From positions 1-45,202 of the forward strand of contig CANPVD010000096.1 in the NCBI GenBank assembly GCA_947581615.1: DNA of 45,202 bases, written 5' to 3'. This document shows, piece after piece, positions 38,820 to 45,202 of the stretch. The position numbers were made by a program, and so were the translations under genes. The notes beneath the pieces were generated by a model. The model saw only the letters and a list, made by a program, of their open reading frames with translations, was not told where the DNA came from and ran no database searches. Position 1 is the first letter of the stretch. The number at the start of each line of letters is the position of its first letter. The stretch comes from Candidatus Humimonas hydrogenitrophica. Its GTDB lineage: Bacteria > Gemmatimonadota > Gemmatimonadetes > Palauibacterales > Palauibacteraceae.

Positions 38820-39230
38820 ATGGCTCGAGGCGGCCGGCGCCAGGCCGTCCGGCGCCCGCGCGACCGTGAGATCCCGTTGGCCCCGGACCGCGCCGGGAGG
38901 TTACGCCTCGTCACCGGGCCACGCAAGCTGATTGCCCTACGGACTACGTGGACGATCCCTCTCCGATCTCCGATTCCTCACGGGCCGCTCGCTGGCTTGG
39001 GCGCGCCGCCGATGCGCGCGTCCTCGTGGTGGGCGACGTCATGCTGGATCGTTACCTCACGGGCGCGGTGGACCGCATCTCTCCCGAAGCTCCCGTGCCG
39101 GTCCTCCGAGTCGAGGCAGAGCACGCCGCACCGGGGGGCGCCGCGAACGTGGCGGCCGGCATCGCGGCCCTGGGCGCAGCGTGCGATCTCGTCTCGGTGG
39201 TGGGGGCCGACGTCGACGCCGAGGAGCTGA
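38820..39230 (+). other. possible upstream ORF overlapping rfaE1 in another frame
   Basis: ATG 38820 is preceded by GGGAGGG six bases upstream, the best ribosome site in the region, and lies about 30 bases after a predicted transcription start. The first 40 residues are very basic (starting MARGGRRQAVRRPRDR). After about 38948 the frame runs through rfaE1 out of register and looks like a shadow. It may be a regulatory upstream ORF, the front of a frameshifted gene, or chance. Confidence 0.3.
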
Positions 39231-39985
39231 CGACGCTCCTCGGACGGTCGGCGGGCGTTCGGCTGGATCTACTCCAGGATCCGGAACGCCCGACCACGGT
39301 GAAGACGAGGGTGCTGGCTCGTCACCAGCAGATGCTTCGCGTCGACCGGGAGTCGACCGGTCCTCTTCCGAAATCGGTTCGCGAACGCGTGAAGCGGCAC
39401 GTGCTCGACCGACTGGAGGAAGCGTCCGCCGTGGCCCTGGTCGACTACGACAAGGGCGTGCTCGGAGCGGACTGGGTCGCCGAGATTCTCGACGCCGCCG
39501 GCCGACGGGGCGTCCCGGCGGTCGTGGATCCCAAGCTCCGGAACTTCTTCTCCTTCCGTGGGGCGTTCCTGTTCAAGCCGAACGGGCGCGAACTGGCGGC
39601 CGCCATCGGAGCCGAGCGGCCACCGCGGGATCCGGTCGAGCTCGCGGCCGTCCGCGAGCGTCTGGGGTGCCGGCACCTGCTGGTCACCCTCGGTGAGCGG
39701 GGGATGACGCTTCTCGCCGAGGGCGCCTCCACGCTCCGGCACATCCCCTCCCGGGCCCGGGAGGTGTACGATGTGTCGGGAGCCGGCGACACCGTGACGG
39801 CCGTCCTGGCCGTGCTCCTCGGGGCCGGCGCGGACGTGGGCGAGGCGGCGGTGCTGGCCAACGTGGCCGCGGGCGTCGAGGTGTCGCACCTGGGAGCCGT
39901 CCCGGTGCGGGTAGAGGAGCTGCTGGCGGCCGTACAGGAGCTGAACGAAGGCCCCGCGGCCCCCGGAGCGCCCCGGGGCGGGTGA
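38948..39985 (+). CDS. rfaE1: D-glycero-beta-D-manno-heptose-7-phosphate kinase (RfaE1/HldE N-domain type)
   Basis: A 345-residue PfkB-family kinase that phosphorylates heptose-7-phosphate at C1 for LPS core heptose. The family start RVLVVGDVMLDRYLTGAVDRISPEAPVPVL is diagnostic, as are GGAANVAAGIAALG, VDYDKGVL, DPKLRNFF, FKPNGREL and the catalytic DVSGAGDTVTA (near 275). The C-terminal nucleotidyltransferase domain of HldE is absent, so it is the monofunctional form. GTG 38948 is the only usable start after an in-frame stop at 38867, but no ribosome site precedes it. Confidence 0.88.
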   Translation: MDDPSPISDSSRAARWLGRAADARVLVVGDVMLDRYLTGAVDRISPEAPVPVLRVEAEHAAPGGAANVAAGIAALGAACDLVSVVGADVDAEELTTLLGRSAGVRLDLLQDPERPTTVKTRVLARHQQMLRVDRESTGPLPKSVRERVKRHVLDRLEEASAVALVDYDKGVLGADWVAEILDAAGRRGVPAVVDPKLRNFFSFRGAFLFKPNGRELAAAIGAERPPRDPVELAAVRERLGCRHLLVTLGERGMTLLAEGASTLRHIPSRAREVYDVSGAGDTVTAVLAVLLGAGADVGEAAVLANVAAGVEVSHLGAVPVRVEELLAAVQELNEGPAAPGAPRGG

Positions 39986-40032
39986 TCGATGCGTGGGCCC
40001 GCGGGGTACCTGGAGACAACGAGGGAGAGAGG

Positions 40033-40425
40033 ATGAGCAAGACACGCGATCCGATCCACACGGACGGAGCGCCGGAGGCGATCGGTCCCTACTCGCAGGC
40101 GGTGCGCGCCGGACGGTGGCTGTACACGGCGGGGCAGATCGGACTGGATCCAGCCACCGGCGAGTTCGCGGGCGCGGACGTCGAGAGCCAGGCGCGCCGG
40201 GCCATGCAGAACCTTCGGGCCGTGCTCGAGGAGGCGGGGGGGTCCATGCAGGACGTGGTGAAGACGACGATCTTCCTGGCCGACATGGGCGACTTCGCGG
40301 CCGTGAACGAGATCTACGGCTCCTACTTCGAGCCGCCCTATCCGGCCCGCTCCACGGTGGCCGCGGCGCAACTCCCGAAGGGAGCTCGGGTGGAGATCGA
40401 GGTCGTGGCCCGCATCGGAGGTTGA
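40033..40425 (+). CDS. ridA: RidA-family enamine/imine deaminase
   Basis: A 130-residue RidA that hydrolyses reactive enamine/imine intermediates made by PLP enzymes. Signatures: PEAIGPYSQAVRAG, LYTAGQIGLDPATGEF, MQNLRAVLEEAGGSMQDVVKTTIFL, YPARSTVAAAQLPKGARVEIEVVA, including the conserved Arg and Glu of the active site. GGGAGAGAGG stands before the ATG. It lies 28 bases before the tRNA-Sec gene. Confidence 0.93.
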   Translation: MSKTRDPIHTDGAPEAIGPYSQAVRAGRWLYTAGQIGLDPATGEFAGADVESQARRAMQNLRAVLEEAGGSMQDVVKTTIFLADMGDFAAVNEIYGSYFEPPYPARSTVAAAQLPKGARVEIEVVARIGG

Positions 40426-40453
40426 GGCACCGCTTCGGCGGGCCGATCGGGAT

Positions 40454-40549
40454 GGGAGCGGATGGTGACTGGTGTCGCCTGCGGTCTTCAAAACCGTCAG
40501 AGGGCGTGAGAGCGTCCCCGGTGGGTTCGATTCCCACACGTTCCCGCCA
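40454..40549 (+). tRNA. selC: tRNA-Sec (anticodon UCA)
   Basis: A 96-base gene with the bacterial tRNA-Sec layout. Acceptor 40454-40461 pairs with 40538-40545 (seven pairs, one G-T, plus a G-A at pair eight). The D stem is six pairs (GGTGAC/GTCGCC, 40464-40469 and 40474-40479) with a four-base loop. The anticodon TCA is at 40488-40490 in loop CTTCAAA. A long variable arm (about 40498-40520) and a five-pair T arm with TTCGATT follow. The discriminator is G and CCA is encoded (40547-40549). It is read by SelB at UGA codons. Confidence 0.96.
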
Positions 40550-40610
40550 TCCCGGCCGCGCCCGGACCGGCTCGCCGGCTCCGGGCGTCGGCCGCCCCTC
40601 CGGTCGGAAG

Positions 40611-41159
40611 GTGAGCGCCGTCCTCGGGCTCGCGGTGGCCCTCCTCGTGTCGGCCGCTCCCGGAACGGCCTTCGCCCAGCAGCCCGATTCGGCGTCCGGG
40701 GCGAGCCGGGAGCCAGCGCCGGACACGACGCCCCGAGCCCCGGCGGACACGGCCCGGACCGATAGCGCGGGCCGCCGGCCCAGTATCGCACCGCTCGGCG
40801 CCCTGGCGCGGTCGCTGGTGGTCCCGGGTTGGGGCCAGGCGTCGGTCGGGCGTCCGGTGCGCGGCGCGTTCTACTTCGCGGCCCAGGCGGGCAGCCTGTT
40901 CATGGTCGTCAAGTCGCAGCAGAAGCTCGAGGCGGCCCGCCGGGCCGTCGCCGCTGGCCGGGCGGATTCCTCGCTTGTGGAGAGCCGGGTATCGCAGCGT
41001 GAGGACTGGATCGTCCTGTCCGTGTTCTGGGCGGTCCTGAGCGGCGTCGACGCATGGGTGTCCGCCAACCTGTCGGACTTCCAGCATCCTCTCACGCCAC
41101 CTCCGGATGGTTCTCCCGGCGCCGCCATCCAGATCCGCGTGCCCGTGGGAGGACCGTGA
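40611..41159 (+). CDS. DUF5683 domain protein, exported
   Basis: A 182-residue protein with a signal peptide (LGLAVALLVSAAPGTAFAQQ), a Pro/Ala/Thr-rich linker, and a DUF5683-like core: RSLVVPGWGQASVGRPVRGAFYFAAQAGSLFMVV and a second hydrophobic stretch WIVLSVFWAVLSGVDAWVSANL. Probably membrane-associated; function unknown. The GTG start is the only one before the signal peptide and has GGAAG directly ahead. The stop overlaps murI. Confidence 0.72.
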   Translation: MSAVLGLAVALLVSAAPGTAFAQQPDSASGASREPAPDTTPRAPADTARTDSAGRRPSIAPLGALARSLVVPGWGQASVGRPVRGAFYFAAQAGSLFMVVKSQQKLEAARRAVAAGRADSSLVESRVSQREDWIVLSVFWAVLSGVDAWVSANLSDFQHPLTPPPDGSPGAAIQIRVPVGGP

Positions 41160-42013
41160 GAGACGCCGCGAGGGCGAGCGCTCCGATCGGTGTGTTCGAC
41201 TCCGGCATCGGCGGACTCACGGTTCTGCGAGCCCTGCGCCGGAGGCTGCCCGCCGAGGACACGGTGTACCTGGGTGACACCGCCCGCGTGCCCTACGGGC
41301 CCAAGTCCCCGGAGACCGTGCGGCGCTATGCGGCGGAAGCGGCCGAGTTTCTCCTCGGCCAGGGGATCAAGCTGCTCGTGGTGGCCTGCAACACGGCCAC
41401 GGCCCGCGCGCTCCCCGATCTGTCCGAATCGCTCCCCGTTCCGGTGATCGGCGTGGTGGAGCCGGGCGCGCGCGAGGCCGCCCGCCGATCGAGTTCGGGG
41501 CGCATCGGGGTGATCGGCACGCAGGGCACGGTCGACAGCGGCGCCTACGAGGCGGCGATCCTGGCCCTGCGACCCGAGGCGGTCGTGGAGGGGCTGGCGT
41601 GCCCGCTGTTCGTCGCCCTCGTGGAGGAGGGCTGGACGGAGGGCGAGGTGGCGCGGCTCACCGCGGAACGCTACCTGAGGCCGCTTCTCGGTCGGGGCAT
41701 CGACACTCTCGTCCTCGGCTGCACGCACTATCCCCTGCTCCGTCCGCTGCTTCAGGAGGTGGCCGGGTCGGCCGTGACGCTGGTCGACTCGGCCGAGGCG
41801 ACGGCGGACGCCGTGCAGCGGGAGTTGGAGCGGCGGGGCCTGGGGGCGCCGGTAGCGGCGGGGCAGGGGGCGGCCCGTTACTTCGTCACCGACGACGCCG
41901 GCCGATTCCGGCGCCTGGCCGCTCGCTGGCTCGACGAAGAGCCCGAGTCGCTCGAGACGGTCGAGCTGGCTCGGACCGCGGGCGGCCCCCGGCCCGGGGC
42001 CTCTCGACGCTAG
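41156..42013 (+). CDS. murI: glutamate racemase
   Basis: A 285-residue cofactor-independent racemase that makes D-glutamate for peptidoglycan. The N-terminus IGVFDSGIGGLTVLRALRRRLP, YLGDTARVPYGPKS, the catalytic Cys in VVACNTATA (near 78), GVVEPGA, GTQGTVDSGAYE and the second catalytic Cys in LGCTHYPLL (near 189) are intact. GTG follows a GGGAGG site and overlaps the preceding stop. The TAG stop shares a CTAG with the lpxH stop on the other strand. Confidence 0.94.
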   Translation: MRDAARASAPIGVFDSGIGGLTVLRALRRRLPAEDTVYLGDTARVPYGPKSPETVRRYAAEAAEFLLGQGIKLLVVACNTATARALPDLSESLPVPVIGVVEPGAREAARRSSSGRIGVIGTQGTVDSGAYEAAILALRPEAVVEGLACPLFVALVEEGWTEGEVARLTAERYLRPLLGRGIDTLVLGCTHYPLLRPLLQEVAGSAVTLVDSAEATADAVQRELERRGLGAPVAAGQGAARYFVTDDAGRFRRLAARWLDEEPESLETVELARTAGGPRPGASRR

Positions 42014-42750
42014 GCGTCCGCCTCCCAGCGCTTCAGCTCGACGGCCTCCGGCCGCACCTCCGCGTATGTGAAATGACGGATCCAGTCTCCCGCGTTGAGG
42101 TAGTACCGACCGGTCTCGACCTCCGTCAGCTGGGGCCGATGCGTGTGTCCGAACACGACCAGGTCCAGGGACGCGTCGCGTTCGAGGAGGTGGCGTGCGT
42201 GCTCGGCGAGACGGTCCGCCCGGCGCTCTTCGTGCGGCCGGAGCGGACGCGGTCCCTCCGGCGTGCGGCTGGCTCCGCGGGCCAGCCAGTGGCCGAGGTC
42301 GGGATGGATCCACCGGAAGGCCCGGCGGGCCGCCCGGCTCCGGGTCACGGCCTTGAGGAGCCGGTACCCCCAGTCGCCTCCGGCCAGCCCGTCGCCGTGC
42401 GCCAAATAGGTCCGGCGACCCCCGATCTCGGTGATCAGGGGACCGTCGATCAGCTCGATACCGAGCTCCTCGGTCAGGAAGGCGCCGCCCCACGCATCGT
42501 GGTTTCCGCCCACCCAACGCACTCGCACGCCGGCGTCTCGCATGGCCGCGAGCCGGCGCAGGGCCGGGAAGTTCCGGCTGGGGATCACGCTGTGGTACTC
42601 GAACCAGAAATCGAACACGTCGCCGGCCAGGACCAGGTCGTGGGTGAGGTCGGGCACGGCGTCGAGGAAACCCAGGAAGGCGCGCTCGGCCCGCGGGGAC
42701 GTGGCACCCAGATGGGCGTCGGAGGCGATGAGAGCGGGAGGTGCGGGCAT
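42010..42750 (-). CDS. lpxH: UDP-2,3-diacylglucosamine pyrophosphatase LpxH-type phosphoesterase
   Basis: A 246-residue metallophosphoesterase. Metal-site motifs in order: SDAHLG (Asp11, His13), GDVFDFWFEY (Asp44), GGNHDAW (Asn83, His84), AHGD and FGHTHRP. The FDFWFEY phrase is typical of LpxH-like hydrolases that split UDP from diacylglucosamine in lipid A synthesis. Paralogues in the same family exist, so the substrate is a likely but unproven call. It appears to be read from a promoter so close to the ATG that its mRNA would be leaderless. Confidence 0.8.
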   Translation of the reverse strand: MPAPPALIASDAHLGATSPRAERAFLGFLDAVPDLTHDLVLAGDVFDFWFEYHSVIPSRNFPALRRLAAMRDAGVRVRWVGGNHDAWGGAFLTEELGIELIDGPLITEIGGRRTYLAHGDGLAGGDWGYRLLKAVTRSRAARRAFRWIHPDLGHWLARGASRTPEGPRPLRPHEERRADRLAEHARHLLERDASLDLVVFGHTHRPQLTEVETGRYYLNAGDWIRHFTYAEVRPEAVELKRWEADA

Positions 42751-42756
42751 GGGCCG

Positions 42757-42784
42757 AAGATAGGTCGGGAGCGGCTGCCGTCAA
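42757..42784 (-). promoter_or_regulatory. promoter for lpxH, apparently leaderless
   Basis: On the minus strand TTGACG (42784-42779) and TATCTT (42762-42757) are 16 bases apart. Only six bases separate the -10 from the ATG at 42750, so transcription would start at or next to the initiator codon. Confidence 0.6.
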
Positions 42785-42810
42785 CGCGCCGAGGCGGGCG
42801 TCGCCGTCGT

Positions 42811-42839
42811 TTGACACCGCTCGGGACCGCCGGTAACCT
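42811..42839 (+). promoter_or_regulatory. sigma70-type promoter for the thioesterase operon
   Basis: TTGACA (42811-42816) and TAACCT (42834-42839) are 17 bases apart, giving a leader of about 75 bases before ATG 42921. It is divergent from the lpxH promoter, with 26 bases between the two -35 elements. Confidence 0.65.
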
Positions 42840-42920
42840 CGGGCGATTCCCGTCGCGACACCCGGATCGATCGCGCTCCCCGGCGGTCGACCGCGGGCCG
42901 CTCTCGCACCGCGTGGAGAT

Positions 42921-43358
42921 ATGAGCACGAGCACGATTCGGCTCCGGGTCCGCTACGGCGAGACGGACCAGATGGGCCGGGCCCACCACAGTCACTACCT
43001 CCTGTGGTGCGAGGAGGGTCGGACCCAGTGGCTCCGGGAGCGGGGAGTCTCGTACGCCGAGCTCGAAGCCGACGGGGTCCTTCTCCCCGTGTCACGCGTC
43101 GCCGTCGCCTACCGCGAAGCCGCCGGGTACGAAGAGGAGATCGAGGTCGTCACACGCCTCGAGGAGGTTCGGAGCCGCTCGGTGACGTTCGGCTATCGGG
43201 TGCGGCGGGCCTCGGACGGCGCCACGCTGGCCGAGGCCCGGACGGAGCTGGTGTGCATGGACAGGAGCGGCCGGGTGCGACGGCTCTCCGAATCGCTGCG
43301 TGAGTTGCTGTCGGAGGCGGTCGTGGAAGGGCGAACCCGATCGGGGGACGGACGTTGA
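42921..43358 (+). CDS. YbgC/FadM-family acyl-CoA thioesterase
   Basis: A 145-residue hotdog-fold thioesterase. The active-site phrase is VRYGETDQMGRAHHSHYLLWCEEGRT, with Asp16 and the conserved His/Tyr; the sheet VAYREAAGYEEEIEVVTRLEEV follows. Family members hydrolyse acyl-CoA or act at the envelope with the Tol-Pal system. First gene after a clear promoter; GGAGAT precedes the ATG. Its stop overlaps the next start. Confidence 0.87.
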   Translation: MSTSTIRLRVRYGETDQMGRAHHSHYLLWCEEGRTQWLRERGVSYAELEADGVLLPVSRVAVAYREAAGYEEEIEVVTRLEEVRSRSVTFGYRVRRASDGATLAEARTELVCMDRSGRVRRLSESLRELLSEAVVEGRTRSGDGR

Positions 43359-44074
43359 TGGGGCGCCGAAGGCCCGGGAGCCGGAGCGGCAAGCGCGTCG
43401 TGCGCACGGGATCCTTGGCCTGGCTGACGCTGCTGGCCGCCGGCTGTGCCGCCCGTGCGGCCTCGGGTCCTCCGCTCGAGGACCCGGCGAGCGCGGCGCA
43501 CGACCTGGCCATGGCCTCCGTGCCGTCGGGGCCCGCCCGCCTGAGCTTCCACTGGGAGTACTCGGACCGCCGCGGTCCCACGCGGGGCGAGGGCGTGGGC
43601 CGCTACAACCCGCCCGACAGCCTCCGGCTGGACCTGTTCGGTGTGGGGGACGCCAGCATGGCGGTGGCGCTCGCCGGGGATGGGCTCCGGAGCCTCGGGA
43701 CGCTCGAGAACGTGCAGTTGCCTCCAGCGGCCTTCCTGTACGCCACGGCTGGGCTGTTCATCCCCCCGGCCTCCGTGCCCGCACGTGGCTTCCGGACCGA
43801 GCAGGGCGACGTTCTGGTATACGATGTTCCAAATGGGGTCGAGCGCCGATATGTTGTGCGCGGCGATCGGCTGGTGCAGGTCGAGGACGTGCTCGACGGG
43901 CGCACCCTGAGACGCCTCGAGCTCTCATGGCCCGATGGGCCCGCCCGGTGGCCTTCGGGCGCCGAGTACAAGGACCTGGTCACGCCGAGCCGAGCCCGGT
44001 GGAGCCTGGACGAAGTGACGAACGAGAATGAGCGGTACCCTGCGGAAATCTTCGATCTTCCCGTCCGCGGCTAG
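43358..44074 (+). CDS. LolB-like / DUF4292-like lipoprotein
   Basis: A 238-residue lipoprotein with basic N-terminus, hydrophobic stretch and lipobox LLAAGC (lipidated Cys30). The body is beta-rich (LSFHWEYSDRRGPTRGEG, LRLDLFGVGDASMAVAL, RYVVRGDRLVQVEDVLDG, LRRLELSWPD), a pattern like LolA/LolB or DUF4292 half-barrels that handle lipoproteins. This is a fold-level guess. ATG 43358 overlaps the thioesterase stop; TTG 43355 is possible. The 3' end overlaps the LptE-like gene by 47 bases. Confidence 0.55.
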   Translation: MGRRRPGSRSGKRVVRTGSLAWLTLLAAGCAARAASGPPLEDPASAAHDLAMASVPSGPARLSFHWEYSDRRGPTRGEGVGRYNPPDSLRLDLFGVGDASMAVALAGDGLRSLGTLENVQLPPAAFLYATAGLFIPPASVPARGFRTEQGDVLVYDVPNGVERRYVVRGDRLVQVEDVLDGRTLRRLELSWPDGPARWPSGAEYKDLVTPSRARWSLDEVTNENERYPAEIFDLPVRG

Positions 44075-44552
44075 CCTGCTGCTGGCCGCTCTGGCCGCGG
44101 GCTGTCTGTACGGGTTCTCCGGCGGCGGGGGCCTGCCGTCGGACATTCACAGCATCTACGTGCCGCCGGTCGACAATAGCACCTCGCGGTTCGAGCTCAC
44201 GCAGCAGCTGACCCAGGGGCTGATGGATGCGGTCCGGGGTCGGCTGGGTGCACAGCCGGGATCTCAGGACAACGCGGATGCCATCATCCGAACGAACATC
44301 ACGAACTACTCGGACCAGGCGGTGAGCCTTCAGGGCCAGCAGAGCGTGGGGGCCAAGGTGTTCCAGCGCAGAGTCACGATCAGTGCGTCCGTGCAGATCG
44401 TGGACCTGCACAAGAACCGGACGATCTGGAGCTCCACGGTGAGCGGGACCGGCGAGTACGCGCCGGACCAGGAATCCGATCAGCAGGCCATCAAGCTGGC
44501 TCTCGACAACCTCATCCAGAAGGTCATCGACGGCGCCCAGTCCCAGTGGTGA
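44028..44552 (+). CDS. lptE: LptE-like LPS-assembly lipoprotein
   Basis: A 174-residue lipoprotein; lipobox ALAAGC gives lipidated Cys26. The start of the mature part (LYGFSGGGGLPSDIHSIYVPPVDNSTSRFELTQ) is the LptE-type pattern, followed by ADAIIRTNITNYSDQAVSL and VTISASVQIVDLHKNRTIWSS. LptE plugs the LptD barrel that inserts LPS in the outer membrane. LptD is not in the window. It overlaps the previous gene by 47 bases and the following small frame by four. Confidence 0.75.
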   Translation: MSGTLRKSSIFPSAASLLLAALAAGCLYGFSGGGGLPSDIHSIYVPPVDNSTSRFELTQQLTQGLMDAVRGRLGAQPGSQDNADAIIRTNITNYSDQAVSLQGQQSVGAKVFQRRVTISASVQIVDLHKNRTIWSSTVSGTGEYAPDQESDQQAIKLALDNLIQKVIDGAQSQW

Positions 44553-44644
44553 CCGTCGGCTGGCAACGCTGGATTCTGACGCGGATGGAGGAGCCTGAGG
44601 CGATGAACACGGCAGATGGGATGAAGCTGGAGGGCGGTCGATGA
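44549..44644 (+). CDS. possible 31-residue small protein between lptE and CBS gene
   Basis: A GTG at 44549 overlaps the lptE stop (GTGA), and the frame ends in a TGA at 44642-44644 that overlaps the ATG of the CBS gene (ATGA). An internal ATG at 44603 has a GGAGGAG site nine bases ahead. The peptide (start VTVGWQRWIL) has no known domain. Double coupling suggests it is translated, perhaps only to carry ribosomes to the next gene, but it is too short for sequence evidence of selection. Confidence 0.35.
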   Translation: MTVGWQRWILTRMEEPEAMNTADGMKLEGGR

Positions 44645-45099
44645 GCGTGGCAGACATCACGAGGCAGGATCCCGTCACGTTGAGCCCCACCGACACGGTG
44701 GAGCGCGCGGCGCAGGTCCTGGTCCAGGAACGGGCGCTGGCGCTGCCGGTGGTGGAGGCCTCGGGGAAGCTGGTGGGAACGTTCGGGGTCGACGACCTGG
44801 CCAAGCTGCTGCTGCCGCGGGCGGTGACGCTCGACGTGGGTCTCGAGGAGCTCACGGACCTGGACTTCGTGGTCGACAGCCTCGAGGAGCTCCGGGAGCG
44901 CATGGACCGCGTGTGCGAACAGCCCGTGAGAAGGTACATGGACACGGAGACGCGGCGACCTCTGGACCCCGACTCATCGTTCACCGAGGCGCTGTTCCTC
45001 CTGCACCGGCTGGGCGAAGACCTTCCGGTGGTGGACCCGTCGACGGGGAAGCTGGTGGGGATGGTCTCGCCGTGGGACGTGCTGTCCAGGCTCGGCTGA
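44641..45099 (+). CDS. CBS-domain pair protein
   Basis: A 152-residue protein made of two CBS motifs: residues about 3-60 (MSVADITRQDPVTLSPTDTVERAAQVL, LPVVEASGKLVGTFGVDDLAKLL) and about 93-150 (PVRRYMDTETRRPLDPDSSFTEALFLL, LPVVDPSTGKLVGMVSPWDVLSRL). Such pairs bind adenine nucleotides and often regulate transporters. The following gene encodes a membrane protein, so it may act on that. GGAGGG is eight bases before the ATG. Confidence 0.88.
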   Translation: MSVADITRQDPVTLSPTDTVERAAQVLVQERALALPVVEASGKLVGTFGVDDLAKLLLPRAVTLDVGLEELTDLDFVVDSLEELRERMDRVCEQPVRRYMDTETRRPLDPDSSFTEALFLLHRLGEDLPVVDPSTGKLVGMVSPWDVLSRLG

Positions 45100-45112
45100 G
45101 GGGAGAGCGGGG

Positions 45113-45202
45113 ATGCAGGAAGGGATGACGGGCGCGGGACACGTGCTGTTCGGCTGGAACATGCTGTGGGTGGCCTCGATCCTGTTCGGGCTGACGTACG
45201 TG
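45113..45202 (+). CDS. N-terminus of a membrane protein, possibly ArsB/NhaD- or SLC13-type permease
   Basis: Thirty codons are visible, starting at ATG 45113 after a GGGGAGAGCGGGG stretch (ATG 45125 is possible), and the frame runs off the window. The hydrophobic MLWVASILFGLTYV resembles the first helix of ArsB/NhaD-type ion transporters, and the neighbouring CBS gene fits a regulated transporter. Too little is present for a firm call. Confidence 0.5.
   Translation, partial: MQEGMTGAGHVLFGWNMLWVASILFGLTYV

Noticed and set aside
38742-38926. N-terminal extension of mlaF/mlaE-frame protein reaching to 38926
   Set aside because: The frame of mlaF stays open upstream through mlaE on the minus strand, but mlaE itself is a clear permease in another frame and mlaF has a coupled GTG at 37915.

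Overview
The window is a 45.2 kb piece of a GC-rich bacterial chromosome, almost fully coding, with no insertion sequence, phage gene or CRISPR array visible. Cell-envelope genes (lptE-like, lpxH-like, rfaE1, an MCE/Mla lipid-transport set, several lipoproteins) point to a diderm that makes LPS. The heavy use of GTG starts, the mannose-family PTS beside HPr kinase, the DUF5683 protein and the gene mix suggest Gemmatimonadota or a close relative. That assignment is an inference from gene content, not from a marker gene. Most gene junctions are 4-base stop/start overlaps (GTGA or ATGA), so many genes are probably translationally coupled in long operons.

Layout. 1-360: acidic, repeat-rich C-terminal tail of a protein that starts outside the window. 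383-9626: periplasmic-binding-type lipoprotein, then a propionyl-CoA module (carboxyltransferase, biotin carboxylase, biotin carrier, methylmalonyl-CoA mutase large subunit) interrupted by a small methyltransferase gene and a TrmA/RlmD-type RNA methyltransferase gene. 9633-12605: FmdB-type zinc ribbon, argS, PfkB kinase. 12655-17682: purM followed by the riboflavin genes ribD-ribE-ribBA-ribH and nusB. 17717-24591: GT4 glycosyltransferase, short HPF, HPr kinase/phosphorylase, then a full mannose-family PTS (EIIA, EIIB, EIIC, EIID, HPr, EI). 24737-27969: metK, ahcY and a bifunctional-nuclease-type protein. 27987-32637: a carboxypeptidase-regulatory-like/BtuF fusion, recO and selB. 32625-33438 (minus): zinc-ribbon coiled-coil protein and ptsN. 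33700-35023: larB and a GAF-like protein. 35135-35542: tmRNA and its strong terminator. 35637-36131: greA. 36128-38742 (minus): mlaE-mlaF-mlaD. 38948-42013: rfaE1, ridA, tRNA-Sec, DUF5683 protein, murI. 42010-42750 (minus): lpxH-like. 42921-end: YbgC-type thioesterase, two lipoproteins (the second LptE-like), a possible 31-residue bridging ORF, a CBS-pair protein and the start of a membrane protein.

How the parts fit. The carboxylase and mutase genes would turn propionyl-CoA into succinyl-CoA by way of methylmalonyl-CoA; the mutase needs adenosylcobalamin, and the BtuF-like domain at 28989-29990 could capture corrinoid. HprK, HPr, EI and the four EII proteins form a self-contained phosphorelay in one operon, and PtsN sits apart at 33 kb. 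SelB and tRNA-Sec, 8 kb apart, show that the organism decodes UGA as selenocysteine; no selenoprotein was recognised here. metK and ahcY form a SAM/SAH cycle pair. Nothing seen proves a wholly new system. The least ordinary items are the BtuF fusion, the 34-residue repeats in MlaD, the split carboxylase alpha chain with an RNA methyltransferase gene between its halves, small ORFs that sit exactly between neighbours, and a probable leaderless lpxH promoter.
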